Origin: RYN-428 sp035551995 | GTDB lineage: Bacteria; Planctomycetota; Phycisphaerae; Tepidisphaerales; Tepidisphaeraceae | Length of the DNA: 64,000 nt | Reading direction: 5' to 3' | Assembly (NCBI GenBank): GCA_035551995.1 | Contig: DASZME010000094.1 | Span: 115,860-179,859, forward strand | Notes under the pieces: generated by a model | Seen by the model: the letters and a program-made list of their open reading frames with translations, nothing else | Database searches by the model: none | Told to the model about the DNA's origin: nothing | Program-made: the position numbers and the translations under genes | Part shown: positions 56,192 to 64,000 of the stretch, in pieces | Numbering within the stretch: position 1 is the stretch's first letter | Layout of the letters: each line of letters starts with the position of its first letter

Positions 56192-56743
56192 ATGGCGACG
56201 ACAGTTCTGATAACGTCAAACGACGCATACCTCGAATTGGTGCAAAGATTCCCATTACGGCCAATTCGGACGCGGGTCGCCCACGAGCATGCCAAAGCCA
56301 TGCTTCGCGCGCTCGTCGGTAAGCGGGGCGCGGCGGTTCGAGATTACAAGGCGGTCTTGCTCTCGCTCATCGTCGATTACGAAAGCTCGGCCGTATTGCG
56401 TTTGGATACGTCGAAGGTCACTGCGTCTGACGTTGTCTTACATCTGCTGGAAGAGCGCGGCACGAGCGTCAACGCGCTGTCCAAGGTCGTCGGCATATCA
56501 CAAAGTTCTCTCAGCGACATGCTCAACGTCCGCCGCGACTGGAGCAAGCAGGCGATCATTCGGCTTTCAAGCTATTTTGGCTTGCAACCCGGACTGTTTT
56601 TGAAAATGACGGCCCGTCGCTTCCCCATGATTATTTTGCCGGCGCATCGGCTTGCAATCTGGCGTTCCACTGGTCCGTCGCCATCAGTTCGACGGCGCCA
56701 TGTTCCTTCGCCCATTTTACGAATCCATCGGGCGGATTTTTGA
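56192..56743 (+). CDS. HigA-like antitoxin / XRE regulator with run-on C-terminus
   Basis: 183 residues. N-terminal FPLRPIRTRVAHEHAKAML and a central VDYESSAV segment, followed by the HTH ALSKVVGISQSSLSDMLNVRR, match COG5499-type HigA antitoxins. The family homology ends near LQPGLFLKM (about residue 145); the last ~40 residues are read from the strand opposite the pentapeptide gene, suggesting loss of the original stop. No HigB toxin is next to it. ATG 56192 is the first start of the conserved region, with AGGAC upstream. Confidence 0.75.
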   Translation: MATTVLITSNDAYLELVQRFPLRPIRTRVAHEHAKAMLRALVGKRGAAVRDYKAVLLSLIVDYESSAVLRLDTSKVTASDVVLHLLEERGTSVNALSKVVGISQSSLSDMLNVRRDWSKQAIIRLSSYFGLQPGLFLKMTARRFPMIILPAHRLAIWRSTGPSPSVRRRHVPSPILRIHRADF

Positions 56744-57419
56744 TTCCGTAGACGTTCGCCAGGCGAACCGCGATGTTTTTCCAATCGCGGACGCCCGCCA
56801 GGTCGGCGCCGCGCAGGTCCGCCCTGCTGAAATTGACATCGGAGAGTTTGGCGCCCCGAAAATCCGCGTCGGTCAGATCGGCGTCGATCAGCGCGGCTTC
56901 GCTCAGATCGGCGCCGCGTAGCTCGGCGCCGCGGAGATTGGCGGAAGTGAAGGTCGTGTCTGCAAGCCTTGCGCGCCGAAAATGGGCGTTCCGCAAATCA
57001 CATGCGGCAAATGTTGCGCGGCGCAACTCAGCTTGCTCCAGGTGAATGCCCTGCAGGTACGCCTGGTTCACGTCAACACCGACCAGCGGCACATGATCGT
57101 CGTTCAGTTGCTCCAGCGCGTCGAGCCGACCCCCGTTGCCGCCTTTGCCCTGCGCGGTATTGATGACTTGCCAGGCTTGATAATGTTTTTGCTGTTTTCG
57201 CTCGCTGGCTTCGGCCACCCAAAAAATCAGGGCGACCAATACCGAAAAAGTCTCCGCATAGGCGAGAACCTTGAACAGCGACCAACGACTCAGCCGCCAT
57301 GCAAGCTGAGCCATCAACCAGTCGACGTAAAAAAAGGGCAGAGACCAACGCGCTCGCGCGTGCGCGCGAAATTCCCGCCATGATTCAGGCGTCTTGTCGG
57401 GAGATTCTATGTTCGACAT
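56631..57419 (-). CDS. Pentapeptide-repeat protein with a membrane helix
   Basis: About 262 residues from the ATG at 57419, which has GGAGG about 9 bp upstream; the longer frame is rejected. One hydrophobic helix near residues 45-68 (FSVLVALIFWVAEA), then about eleven A(D/N)LxX pentapeptide repeats (ANLRG AELRG ADLSE AALID ADLTD ADFRG) forming a right-handed quadrilateral beta-helix (about 115-220). Function of such proteins is generally unknown. The 3' end overlaps the HigA-like gene by 113 bp. Confidence 0.85.
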   Translation of the reverse strand: MSNIESPDKTPESWREFRAHARARWSLPFFYVDWLMAQLAWRLSRWSLFKVLAYAETFSVLVALIFWVAEASERKQQKHYQAWQVINTAQGKGGNGGRLDALEQLNDDHVPLVGVDVNQAYLQGIHLEQAELRRATFAACDLRNAHFRRARLADTTFTSANLRGAELRGADLSEAALIDADLTDADFRGAKLSDVNFSRADLRGADLAGVRDWKNIAVRLANVYGIKNPPDGFVKWAKEHGAVELMATDQWNARLQADAPAK

Positions 57420-57543
57420 GCCGATGACCTCCGGAAATCGCCGGGGGGGGATTATAGATATCCCCCGACATTCTAAACGGATTCGTCTTTCGTTCGCTTC
57501 GGCCAGCCGGTATCTTTTGTGGCTGACGACAAGGAGCAAGCAC

Positions 57544-58638
57544 ATGGGATTTTTCCACAATCAACTCATCGATATCGTCGAATGGCTCGACAATTCCAAC
57601 GACACGATGGCCTGGCGGTATCCCCGCGGCGATAACGAGATTAAGAACGGCGCGAAGCTGATCGTCCGCGAATCGCAAGTGGCGGCGATGATCGGCGGCG
57701 GAAAACTCGCCGACGTTTACAATCCCGGGACCTATACGCTGGCCACGCAGAACATGCCGATCCTATCCGATCTGATGGGTTGGAAATATGGGTTCGTCAG
57801 TCCGTTCAAGGCGGAGGTTTATTTTGTTTCGACGCGCACGTTCACCGACCGCAAGTGGGGTACGAAAAACCCGATCATGCTGCGCGACGCGGATTTTGGA
57901 ATCGTGCGATTGCGGGCGTTTGGGACGTTTGCCGTGAAGATTTCCGATCCGGCTAATTTCCTTCGGCAAATTTCGGGGACCAGCGGGCAGTTCTCCCTGG
58001 AAGAACTCGACAGCCAGCTCAGGGACATGGTAGCGGCGCGGTTCGCCGACGCGCTGGGGGCGAGCAAGATCGCCGCGCTTGATTTGGCGGGAAATTACGA
58101 GCAATTGGGCCGCTATATTCTCCCGAAAATCGAGGCCGATTTCGAGCCGTTTGGATTGCAGATCGCCAACTTTTACGTGGAAAACATTTCTCTTCCGGCG
58201 GAAGTGGAGGCGGCGATCGACAAGCGATCGAGCATGGGCGCGATCGGAAATTTAGGCGCTTACGCGCAATTTCAAGCGGCCAACGCCATGCCCATCGCCG
58301 CGGCCAATTCCGGCGGAATCGCCGGGGCGGGAGCGGGCATGGCGATGGGGATGGCGATGGGAAACGCGGTGTCGCAAGGGTTGCAGGGACAGCAGACGGT
58401 CGGGCCGGCGGGCCCGCCGCCGCTGCCGAAACAGGCGAGCTATTATGCGGCGGTCAATGGGCAGCAAATGGGCCCGTTCGACTTGAGCGTTTTGCGCGAC
58501 AAGATCACGGCCGGGGCTGTGACGCGCGATTCGCTGGTTTGGACGACGGGAATGCCGCAGTGGGTGGCGGCGGGAAACGTGGCGGAGTTGACGCGGTTGT
58601 TCGGAGAAACGCCGCCGCCATTGCCGCCGAAGGTCTGA
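57544..58638 (+). CDS. SPFH-domain protein with C-terminal GYF_2 domain
   Basis: 364 residues, AAGGAG 7 bp upstream. N-terminal region similar to the virion core/YdjI SPFH branch (IVEWLDNSNDTMAWRYP, about 8-25), SPFH core to about residue 235, a Gly/Ala/Met-rich linker (AGAGAGMAMGMAMG), then a GYF_2 (DUF4339) domain at about 300-350 (YYAAVNGQQMGPFDLSVL, LVWTTGMPQWVAAG). SPFH proteins scaffold membrane microdomains; GYF_2 is thought to bind partners. No membrane helix was identified. It probably acts alone. Confidence 0.88.
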   Translation: MGFFHNQLIDIVEWLDNSNDTMAWRYPRGDNEIKNGAKLIVRESQVAAMIGGGKLADVYNPGTYTLATQNMPILSDLMGWKYGFVSPFKAEVYFVSTRTFTDRKWGTKNPIMLRDADFGIVRLRAFGTFAVKISDPANFLRQISGTSGQFSLEELDSQLRDMVAARFADALGASKIAALDLAGNYEQLGRYILPKIEADFEPFGLQIANFYVENISLPAEVEAAIDKRSSMGAIGNLGAYAQFQAANAMPIAAANSGGIAGAGAGMAMGMAMGNAVSQGLQGQQTVGPAGPPPLPKQASYYAAVNGQQMGPFDLSVLRDKITAGAVTRDSLVWTTGMPQWVAAGNVAELTRLFGETPPPLPPKV

Positions 58639-58652
58639 CCGGAAACAGCCGA

Positions 58653-59861
58653 TTATGCCCGGCACAAGTCGAGAAGCGCCTGCATCGCCAGCAGGATTTC
58701 ACTTGCCGCGAAGACGCCCATCTCCTGGGCGTGATCGACCGACCAGATCCAATCCTGCATCGCTCGATCGGCGATCGTCGCCGCCGGCAGATCGGCGTTG
58801 AGTTTCGCGGCCAATCTCGCCAGGACGCTGTATTCGGAAACGGCCGCCGACTTTCCGTTGTACGGCTCGCCGGTCCTTCCGACGTAGTACGCGCGGAGAT
58901 CGGAAAACCGGGTTAACGCAAAGGCCAATACCTTTCGCGGAATCGCGGGAATTCCCCCGGCGACCGTCATGGCCGTGGCGCAGCAATTGGAAAGCTGGAT
59001 CACGTCGTTGGGGCTGAAGGCTTTCAGATTCAGCTCGGGATAGAGCGTCGCCACTTCCGGCTGAATAATGTCATACAACAGGTCCGACGGAGCGACGGCC
59101 ATTTTTATCACGGCATAGCACTGATCGGCCAGTTTCGACAAAGGCGCGCTCTTTTGTTCGGTGGCCACTTCGTGAATGAAATCAGGGTCGTAGTCCACAA
59201 GAAAAGAGTTCGGGGCGAATGAGCGCGTACCAAATGAAAAGTAGTTGCGAATCATCCACATCCCCTGGTCGATGCCGCCATGACGGGCATACCCGTCCAG
59301 CACCGACAGGGCCAGGTCTGCGTCGGCGGGGCGGTTGAAGGTCTTGGCGCCGATCCACAATCCGCGGGCGACGCGCAGCGCTTCGGTGGTGCCGCTGGCG
59401 TCGGGCTTTTCGGCCGACTTCCATCGCCATGAGACGAATCCTTTGGTATAGGGATCGTCGCGGTCGTCGTGAATGAGATTCTTTTGGGCATGAGCGCGCA
59501 GGGCGGTATACGCCTCGGCATCCCCGACGCGGGCGAAATAAACCAGCAGTTGAGCGGCATCGATGGTGTAGAGATACCCGTCCGCCCGGGCAAGCCGTCC
59601 GCGCATCACCCAATCGCGGATTTTCACGTGAAGCCGATCGCGAAGCTCCTTGAGCCGCGGTGAAAAATGAGCCAAATCGTACGGCTGCTCGGGATGAGCC
59701 TCGATGGCTGACGGTGAACCGACGGACGCCAAGCACGCGGCGGCGCCCAGCGCCGTCGCCGATCGCAGCATGTGCCGACGTGTCACGGAAGTGGGAGATC
59801 GCACTTGGCCTTTCTGAACCTGAAGATGCGGACGCGGCGGTTGGCTCGAAAGGTTTACCAT
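58653..59861 (-). CDS. Tat-exported protein with probable alpha/alpha-barrel fold
   Basis: About 402 residues from the ATG at 59861. A twin-arginine signal, TSVTRRHMLRSATALG, points to Tat export. The mature part is mainly helical with repeated aromatic segments (ADGYLYTIDAAQLLVYFARVG, FVSWRWKSAEK, HGGIDQGMWMIRNYF), resembling six-hairpin glycosidase-like proteins, but no catalytic pair could be assigned. Length matches exported alpha/alpha-toroid hydrolases. The ribosome site is weak. Specific function unknown. Confidence 0.7.
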   Translation of the reverse strand: MVNLSSQPPRPHLQVQKGQVRSPTSVTRRHMLRSATALGAAACLASVGSPSAIEAHPEQPYDLAHFSPRLKELRDRLHVKIRDWVMRGRLARADGYLYTIDAAQLLVYFARVGDAEAYTALRAHAQKNLIHDDRDDPYTKGFVSWRWKSAEKPDASGTTEALRVARGLWIGAKTFNRPADADLALSVLDGYARHGGIDQGMWMIRNYFSFGTRSFAPNSFLVDYDPDFIHEVATEQKSAPLSKLADQCYAVIKMAVAPSDLLYDIIQPEVATLYPELNLKAFSPNDVIQLSNCCATAMTVAGGIPAIPRKVLAFALTRFSDLRAYYVGRTGEPYNGKSAAVSEYSVLARLAAKLNADLPAATIADRAMQDWIWSVDHAQEMGVFAASEILLAMQALLDLCRA

Positions 59862-59894
59862 GAAATGAGGTAGAAAACATGCTCCAGAAACGCG

Positions 59895-59926
59895 AAAAGG
59901 CCGCCGTTCTTCGTAGAACGGCGGCC
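59895..59926 (-). terminator. Intrinsic terminator of the PEP-CTERM gene
   Basis: A perfect 12-bp stem (GGCCGCCGTTCT with AGAACGGCGGCC) and 4-nt loop at 59899-59926; on the minus strand it is followed by TTTTC. Serves the PEP-CTERM gene that ends at 59957. Confidence 0.88.
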
Positions 59927-59956
59927 CTTGAGAAGGAGGCTGATTTAGAGGCACAG

Positions 59957-60319
59957 TCAAATCGGCGCGGCGATCTTAACTCGCATGCGCCGAATCAGGC
60001 CAACGAACCCAATCATTCCCAGCAGCAAAAGCCCCGCTGGGGCCGCTGCGGGCAGCGGCACAACCGTGGGACCATCTGAATGAGCGACCGGCGGCTGCGC
60101 CTTGGTCGGCAACTCGACATACATCGAAGAGGCGGGTAAACCGTCCGCGAACAGATCAGCCCGATCGCTGGAACAGACGGCGGCGCTGGAAAAATCGCCG
60201 GCGGATTGAGTGGCGAATTCGACGCTCGGAAGATCGACATCGATCGAAGCGACGCCGCCCTGGGCGATACATGTAAGGCCAAAAGCCCAAACAGCGACGA
60301 CCGCATAAATAACTCGCAT
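59957..60319 (-). CDS. Small PEP-CTERM sorting-domain protein (VPLPA type)
   Basis: About 120 residues. Signal peptide (VVAVWAFGLTCIAQG), a short mature part, then the C-terminal sorting region: VPLPAAAPAGLLLLGMIGFVGLIRR, i.e. the VPLPA motif, hydrophobic helix and Arg-rich end. Such proteins are cleaved and anchored by an exosortase, and many are exported to biofilm matrix; no exosortase gene is in the window. CGGAG 6 bp before the ATG at 60319 fixes the start. It ends in a strong terminator. Confidence 0.85.
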   Translation of the reverse strand: MRVIYAVVAVWAFGLTCIAQGGVASIDVDLPSVEFATQSAGDFSSAAVCSSDRADLFADGLPASSMYVELPTKAQPPVAHSDGPTVVPLPAAAPAGLLLLGMIGFVGLIRRMRVKIAAPI

Positions 60320-60909
60320 ATCTGACTCCGTTTTACGCCAATCATCCGCGTCGCACGAAACACAGCGCGCAAAGTGCACTACGGCCAACAACGTGGTCAT
60401 GCGATCGGATTCAAATCATCCGTGGTTCGCCAATCGACTGGACGCGCTCAGGCGTCCAGTGAGCCGTCCGGTTTTGGATCTGTATGATGCTCTGTCCTTC
60501 CGGCTGACACTGAAAATATACAATACGTTCGACCGCGGGCAAATAAGCAATATTGAAGCCAGAGCCAATTTCAACTAAAGACGGCTGTTAAGGCAGGTGG
60601 TCTGTCGCGACGGCAATGCCGTTGGGGGTGCAGGCTGACGAGAAAAGTGAGACGCAATCCCTTTTTTTGAGAATTCGCCGCGTCACTTGTGCACGGCGAC
60701 GTAGAAGCGGAGCGGCAGGTTTCCACAGTGGGAAACGTGTGAAACGCGTATTTCCCTGTCCGAGAATCATTTTGTCGTTCTCGACACTCTCATGCCCGAT
60801 TCGTATTCCACGTTGGAGTCGGATTTCCCAGGGGGCACGGCACGCCTGTATTGCAGCGGTTCCGAATTGCCGCGGTCGTCCGCTATGATGTTGTAAGAGT
60901 AACGAGTTG
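60320..60909. other. 590-bp gap without a recognised gene
   Basis: Between the PEP-CTERM gene and the TSUP permease gene, no coding frame or known RNA was recognised. A possible sigma-70-type promoter for the permease is TTCCGA (60860-60865), 18-bp spacer, TATGAT (60884-60889). The -10 is good, the -35 poor. The remaining ~500 bp look non-coding. Confidence 0.4.
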
Positions 60910-61770
60910 ATGATGGAAGCCTTCAACATGAGTCCGCTTGAATTCGTTTTGCTCGTGCTTGGCATATCCGTGGTGGCGGGTGCGTTTGGCGCGCTTGTTG
61001 GACTTGGAGGCGGCATCATCGTGATCCCGGCGCTTACGCTTCTTTTCCACATTGACATTCGCTATGCAGCGGGCGCGTCGATCGTCTCCGTGATCGCGAC
61101 TTCCAGCGGCGCCGCCGCCGCGTATGTCAGAGAGCGTATGACCAACCTGCGCGTCGCCATGCTCCTGGAGATCGCCACCACGTCCGGCGCCCTGAGCGGC
61201 GCGTTCCTGGCGGGCGCAATCGGCGGACGCTGGTTGTTTATCGTCTTTGGACTGATTCTCGTTTATTCGGCGGTGGCGATGTTCCGCAAAAGAGAAGACG
61301 CGGCGCCGGATCATGTTCCGCCGTCGTGGCTGGCGGATCGCCTTCGCCTGCACGGAAGGTATTTCGATCAGGCGGTGGGGCGGGAGATCAACTACCGCGT
61401 CACGCATGTGCCGCTGGGGGCGGCCCTGATGTATGTGGCCGGCGTGGTCAGCGGATTGCTGGGCATCGGCTCGGGGTCATTGAAGGTGCCGGCGATGGAC
61501 CTGGCGATGCGACTGCCGATCAAAGTTTCGACGGCGACGAGCAACTTCATGATCGGCGTTACCGCCGCCGCCAGCGCAGGGGTTTACTTTTCGCGGGGAG
61601 ATATCGACCCCTTCATCGCCGCCCCCGTGGCCGCGGGCGTTTTGATCGGCGCCACGCTCGGATCGCATCTTCTCGGACGGCTGAAGGGCAAGGCGATCCG
61701 GGCGACTTTCGTCGTCGTCTTACTTTTCATCTCCGCGCAAATGCTCTGGAAAGGAATTCGATGGCGATGA
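60910..61770 (+). CDS. TSUP family permease (TauE/SafE)
   Basis: 286 residues, about eight hydrophobic helices in two repeats. Signature stretches GALVGLGGGIIVIPAL (helix 1-2 motif) and VSGLLGIGSGSLKVPAM (helix 5-6 motif) are typical of TauE/SafE (TSUP) carriers, often transporting sulfite, organosulfonates or related anions. The substrate here is unknown. The DUF1634 gene overlaps by 10 bp, a common pairing. The ATG at 60910 is used; 60913 and 60928 are alternatives. Confidence 0.92.
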   Translation: MMEAFNMSPLEFVLLVLGISVVAGAFGALVGLGGGIIVIPALTLLFHIDIRYAAGASIVSVIATSSGAAAAYVRERMTNLRVAMLLEIATTSGALSGAFLAGAIGGRWLFIVFGLILVYSAVAMFRKREDAAPDHVPPSWLADRLRLHGRYFDQAVGREINYRVTHVPLGAALMYVAGVVSGLLGIGSGSLKVPAMDLAMRLPIKVSTATSNFMIGVTAAASAGVYFSRGDIDPFIAAPVAAGVLIGATLGSHLLGRLKGKAIRATFVVVLLFISAQMLWKGIRWR

Positions 61771-62192
61771 ACGCGATGCCGCCGACGCCCGATACCGGCG
61801 CGAACCATGCCGATAAATCACGGCAGGTCGAAATTCTGATCAGCGTGCTGCTGCGCACCGGCGTCGTGGCGAGCCTGATCGTGATTAGCGCCGGCATGAT
61901 CGTCACGTTTATTCATCATCCCGATTACGCCCGATCGTCCGAGCAGCTTGCCCGCCTGACCAAGCCGGGCGGCGCGTTTCCGCGGAGTTTAGGAGAGATG
62001 ACCGCGGGGCTGCGGGAATTTCAGGGAAGGGCGATCGTGGTCGCCGGATTGCTGCTTTTAATTGCGACGCCGGTCATGCGGGTGGCGGTGTCGATATTCG
62101 CGTTTGTGTACGAGAAGGACAAAGTCTTTGTGATCGTTACGTCAATTGTGCTGGCGTTATTGCTGTTGTCGTTTTTTCTGGGTTCGCTTTGA
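61761..62192 (+). CDS. DUF1634 membrane protein
   Basis: 143 residues with three membrane helices (about 28-50, 90-108, 118-140) and the conserved-looking LLRTGVVASLIVISAGMIV N-terminal helix. DUF1634 proteins are nearly always next to TSUP permeases and are believed to help them, although the mechanism is unknown. Overlaps the permease stop, with AAGGA before the ATG. The following gene is convergent. Confidence 0.88.
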   Translation: MAMNAMPPTPDTGANHADKSRQVEILISVLLRTGVVASLIVISAGMIVTFIHHPDYARSSEQLARLTKPGGAFPRSLGEMTAGLREFQGRAIVVAGLLLLIATPVMRVAVSIFAFVYEKDKVFVIVTSIVLALLLLSFFLGSL

Positions 62193-62204
62193 TTTTCGTC
62201 GGTC

Positions 62205-64000
62205 TCACGACGATTGCCCGTTGAGGCGCCGATAGCGCGCGAGGGCCGTCAGGGGGAAGTAGAGGCGGTAGAGGTGGTACTTGAGATAGAAGACTTTGGG
62301 AAATCCGGTGCCGGTGTACCACTTTTCTTCCCAGTTGCCGTCGGGGCCCTGGTTTTGCACGACCCAGTGGATGGCTCGGTGGATGGCTGGATCATCCGGC
62401 GCGCACGCGGCCATCAGGCCCATCGCGCCCCACGCGGTTTGGGAGGGCGTGGTTTCCCCTTTGCCTTTGAGCGTGGGATCGTCGTAGCTTTGCGCGGTTT
62501 CGCCGAAGCTTCCGTCTTCTTTTTGCACCTGTTTGAGCCACTCCGCCGCACGCTGAATCCAGGGCGCGCTCATGTCCGCTTTCACCGCTTTCAGGCCGGT
62601 GAGAACCTGCCAGGTTCCATAGACGAAGTTGACGCCCCATCGGCCCCACCAGCAACCGGCGGCATCCTGCTGGCCTTGAATGTAACGAATGGCGCGCCGG
62701 ACGGCGGGGTCATCGGCGGTAAAGCCGTTGTGCCCCAGGCATTCCAACACCCGCCCGGCGATGTCCGGACAAGATGGATCCTGCATCGCGTTATGATCGG
62801 CGAAGGGAACTTTTTCGAGCAAGGGCCGATCGACGGTGTGATCGAACGCCGCCCAGCCGCCGTCGCCGTTCTGCATGGCCAGAAGGAAATGCAAGCCACG
62901 TTCGATCGCCGCCTGCGCGCCGTCGCCGCCGGCGCGTTTGAGCGCCATCGCCACGGCGGCGGTGTCATCGACATCCGGATAATGCGGGTTGTTGAACTCG
63001 AAAAACCATCCGCCGAATTCCGGACCGGCCGGGCATTTGTGCTTCCAGTCACTGGCGAATTTGCATTCCTTTTCGAGCAGCCATCGCGTGGCTCGACGAG
63101 CCGGCTCCGAATCGACGGCGATCTCGGACTCGGCCAGCGCGTGCAGCGCCAAGCCCGTATCCCACACCGGCGAATGACAAGGCTGCACGCGAATTTCATC
63201 ATGCCCCGGCCCGTCGAGAAACAAGTCCCGCAAATCCTTATGAGCCTTCACCACGACCGGATGGTCATCGGGATATCCGAGCAATCTGAAGACGATCAGG
63301 ATGTAAACCATCGGCGGAAATATCGCCCCCAGCCCGTCACACCCCTCCGAATGCTCGACCATCCATTTTTCCGCGGCCTTGAGCGATTTCTCGCGCAGCC
63401 ATGAGAGCGGCGATTCGTTATAGCGTTTGAGAACCGCGTCCACGCGCAAAAAAGCATCGCGCCAACTTCGCGGCAGCCCCACTAGCCTCTCGCCCAATCG
63501 ATGCTTCGCCTCGTCGTCGAGATAAAGCTCGGCGATTCCCTTGTCGGCCGGCAGTTTCCGCACGGGCCGCAGTGTGGTCACGATCCCCAGCGGCAGGATC
63601 ATCGTTCGCGTCCAGGCGGATACGTTGTACAGATTAAAGTAAGCCCACTTCGGCAGAAAAACGATCTCCGGCGGAATCGCGGGACACGCTTCAAAACTGA
63701 TTTGCCCCAGTGCGGCGAAATAAAACTTCGTAAACGTGTTGCATTTTTCCGCCCCGCCCAGGCGGTGGATCAAATTGCGAGCGCGGGCCATGTGCGGCGA
63801 AGATGGATCATCGCCCATCAGCTTCAGCGCGAAGTATCCTTTGACGGAGCCGGACAGATCGGCCGGGCCGCCGGGAAACAGGCTCCATCCGCCGTCGGGG
63901 TTTTGGAGATTGCGAAGATAGTTGGCGATTTTCGGGAGATTGGGATCGTTTTCCAGGCCGAGGATGAACATCAGGAGCAGGTATTCGGATTCGAGAATGC
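62205..64000 (-). CDS. shc: Squalene-hopene cyclase (partial, N-terminus beyond the window)
   Basis: 598 residues visible; the frame stays open to the window end, and the first visible residues (ILESEYLLLMFILG) match the inner part of SHC, so the true start lies outside. The catalytic DxDDTA motif is DVDDTAAVAM, and several QW repeats are visible (PDGGWSLFPG, GDGGWAAFD, AAGCWWGRWG, PDGNWEEKWY). The enzyme cyclises squalene to hopene or hopanol, the precursor of hopanoids that strengthen membranes. Convergent with the DUF1634 gene. Confidence 0.93.
   Translation of the reverse strand, partial: ILESEYLLLMFILGLENDPNLPKIANYLRNLQNPDGGWSLFPGGPADLSGSVKGYFALKLMGDDPSSPHMARARNLIHRLGGAEKCNTFTKFYFAALGQISFEACPAIPPEIVFLPKWAYFNLYNVSAWTRTMILPLGIVTTLRPVRKLPADKGIAELYLDDEAKHRLGERLVGLPRSWRDAFLRVDAVLKRYNESPLSWLREKSLKAAEKWMVEHSEGCDGLGAIFPPMVYILIVFRLLGYPDDHPVVVKAHKDLRDLFLDGPGHDEIRVQPCHSPVWDTGLALHALAESEIAVDSEPARRATRWLLEKECKFASDWKHKCPAGPEFGGWFFEFNNPHYPDVDDTAAVAMALKRAGGDGAQAAIERGLHFLLAMQNGDGGWAAFDHTVDRPLLEKVPFADHNAMQDPSCPDIAGRVLECLGHNGFTADDPAVRRAIRYIQGQQDAAGCWWGRWGVNFVYGTWQVLTGLKAVKADMSAPWIQRAAEWLKQVQKEDGSFGETAQSYDDPTLKGKGETTPSQTAWGAMGLMAACAPDDPAIHRAIHWVVQNQGPDGNWEEKWYTGTGFPKVFYLKYHLYRLYFPLTALARYRRLNGQSS

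Overview
The window looks like a chromosomal segment of a GC-rich, Gram-negative-type planctomycete, most probably class Phycisphaerae (Tepidisphaerales-like). This is inferred from gene content only. The evidence is a MoxR / DUF58 / BatA-type von Willebrand operon, a squalene-hopene cyclase, a VPLPA-type PEP-CTERM protein, a pseudopilin-like tail of the LPALNKAR type, BBP2 porin and TonB receptor genes, and the prkA-yeaH-spoVR set. No rRNA, tRNA, CRISPR array or prophage was seen.

Layout. 0-4.4 kb: SDR oxidoreductase, orphan YefM-like antitoxin, CBS-pair protein and the ribosome GTPase Der, followed by a repeat-rich gap. 4.4-8.4 kb: a large membrane-anchored Q/A-rich coiled-coil protein on the minus strand. 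8.7-14.6 kb: PhyH dioxygenase, an ArsI-like dioxygenase fused to a half methyltransferase, an MFS carrier and a TonB receptor; the PhyH and TonB genes share an upstream motif. 15-23 kb: moxR, DUF58, BatA-like and a second large vWA protein, with two inverted-repeat elements in the gaps, one carrying an S23/four-helix-bundle gene. 23-30.8 kb: purD, porin, isochorismatase-family hydrolase, a broken deaminase, a retropepsin-like relic, a HAD phosphatase with a probable leaderless start, a second PhyH protein and an exported protein. 30.8-36.5 kb (minus strand): metallo-beta-lactamase hydrolase, Gfo/Idh/MocA oxidoreductase, threonylcarbamoyl-AMP synthase, PepF and MqnD. 36.9-44.2 kb: prkA, small conserved genes, yeaH, a Uma2 nuclease, a lipoprotein, a VapBC pair and spoVR. 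44.2-52 kb: MazF relic, exported proteins, an OxyR-like regulator and a secreted esterase. 52.2-56 kb: two dynamin-like GTPases in tandem. 56-64 kb: HigA-like protein, pentapeptide-repeat protein, SPFH/GYF_2 protein, Tat-exported protein, PEP-CTERM protein, TSUP permease with DUF1634 partner, and a partial squalene-hopene cyclase.

The most unusual layer is between the genes. One family of roughly 100-bp elements occurs five times, each downstream of a plus-strand gene, with a palindromic terminator-like core; the two best copies have GAGCATTT / AAATGCTC ends. Several other long inverted repeats pair through G.U wobbles, which suggests they act as RNA. The best candidate for an undescribed arrangement is the pair of intervening-sequence-like elements in the moxR-DUF58-bat operon: one with an S23 gene inside its arms, one without. 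Several toxin-antitoxin and other accessory genes are orphaned or frameshifted, so the window records repeated gain and decay of small mobile cassettes around a stable core.
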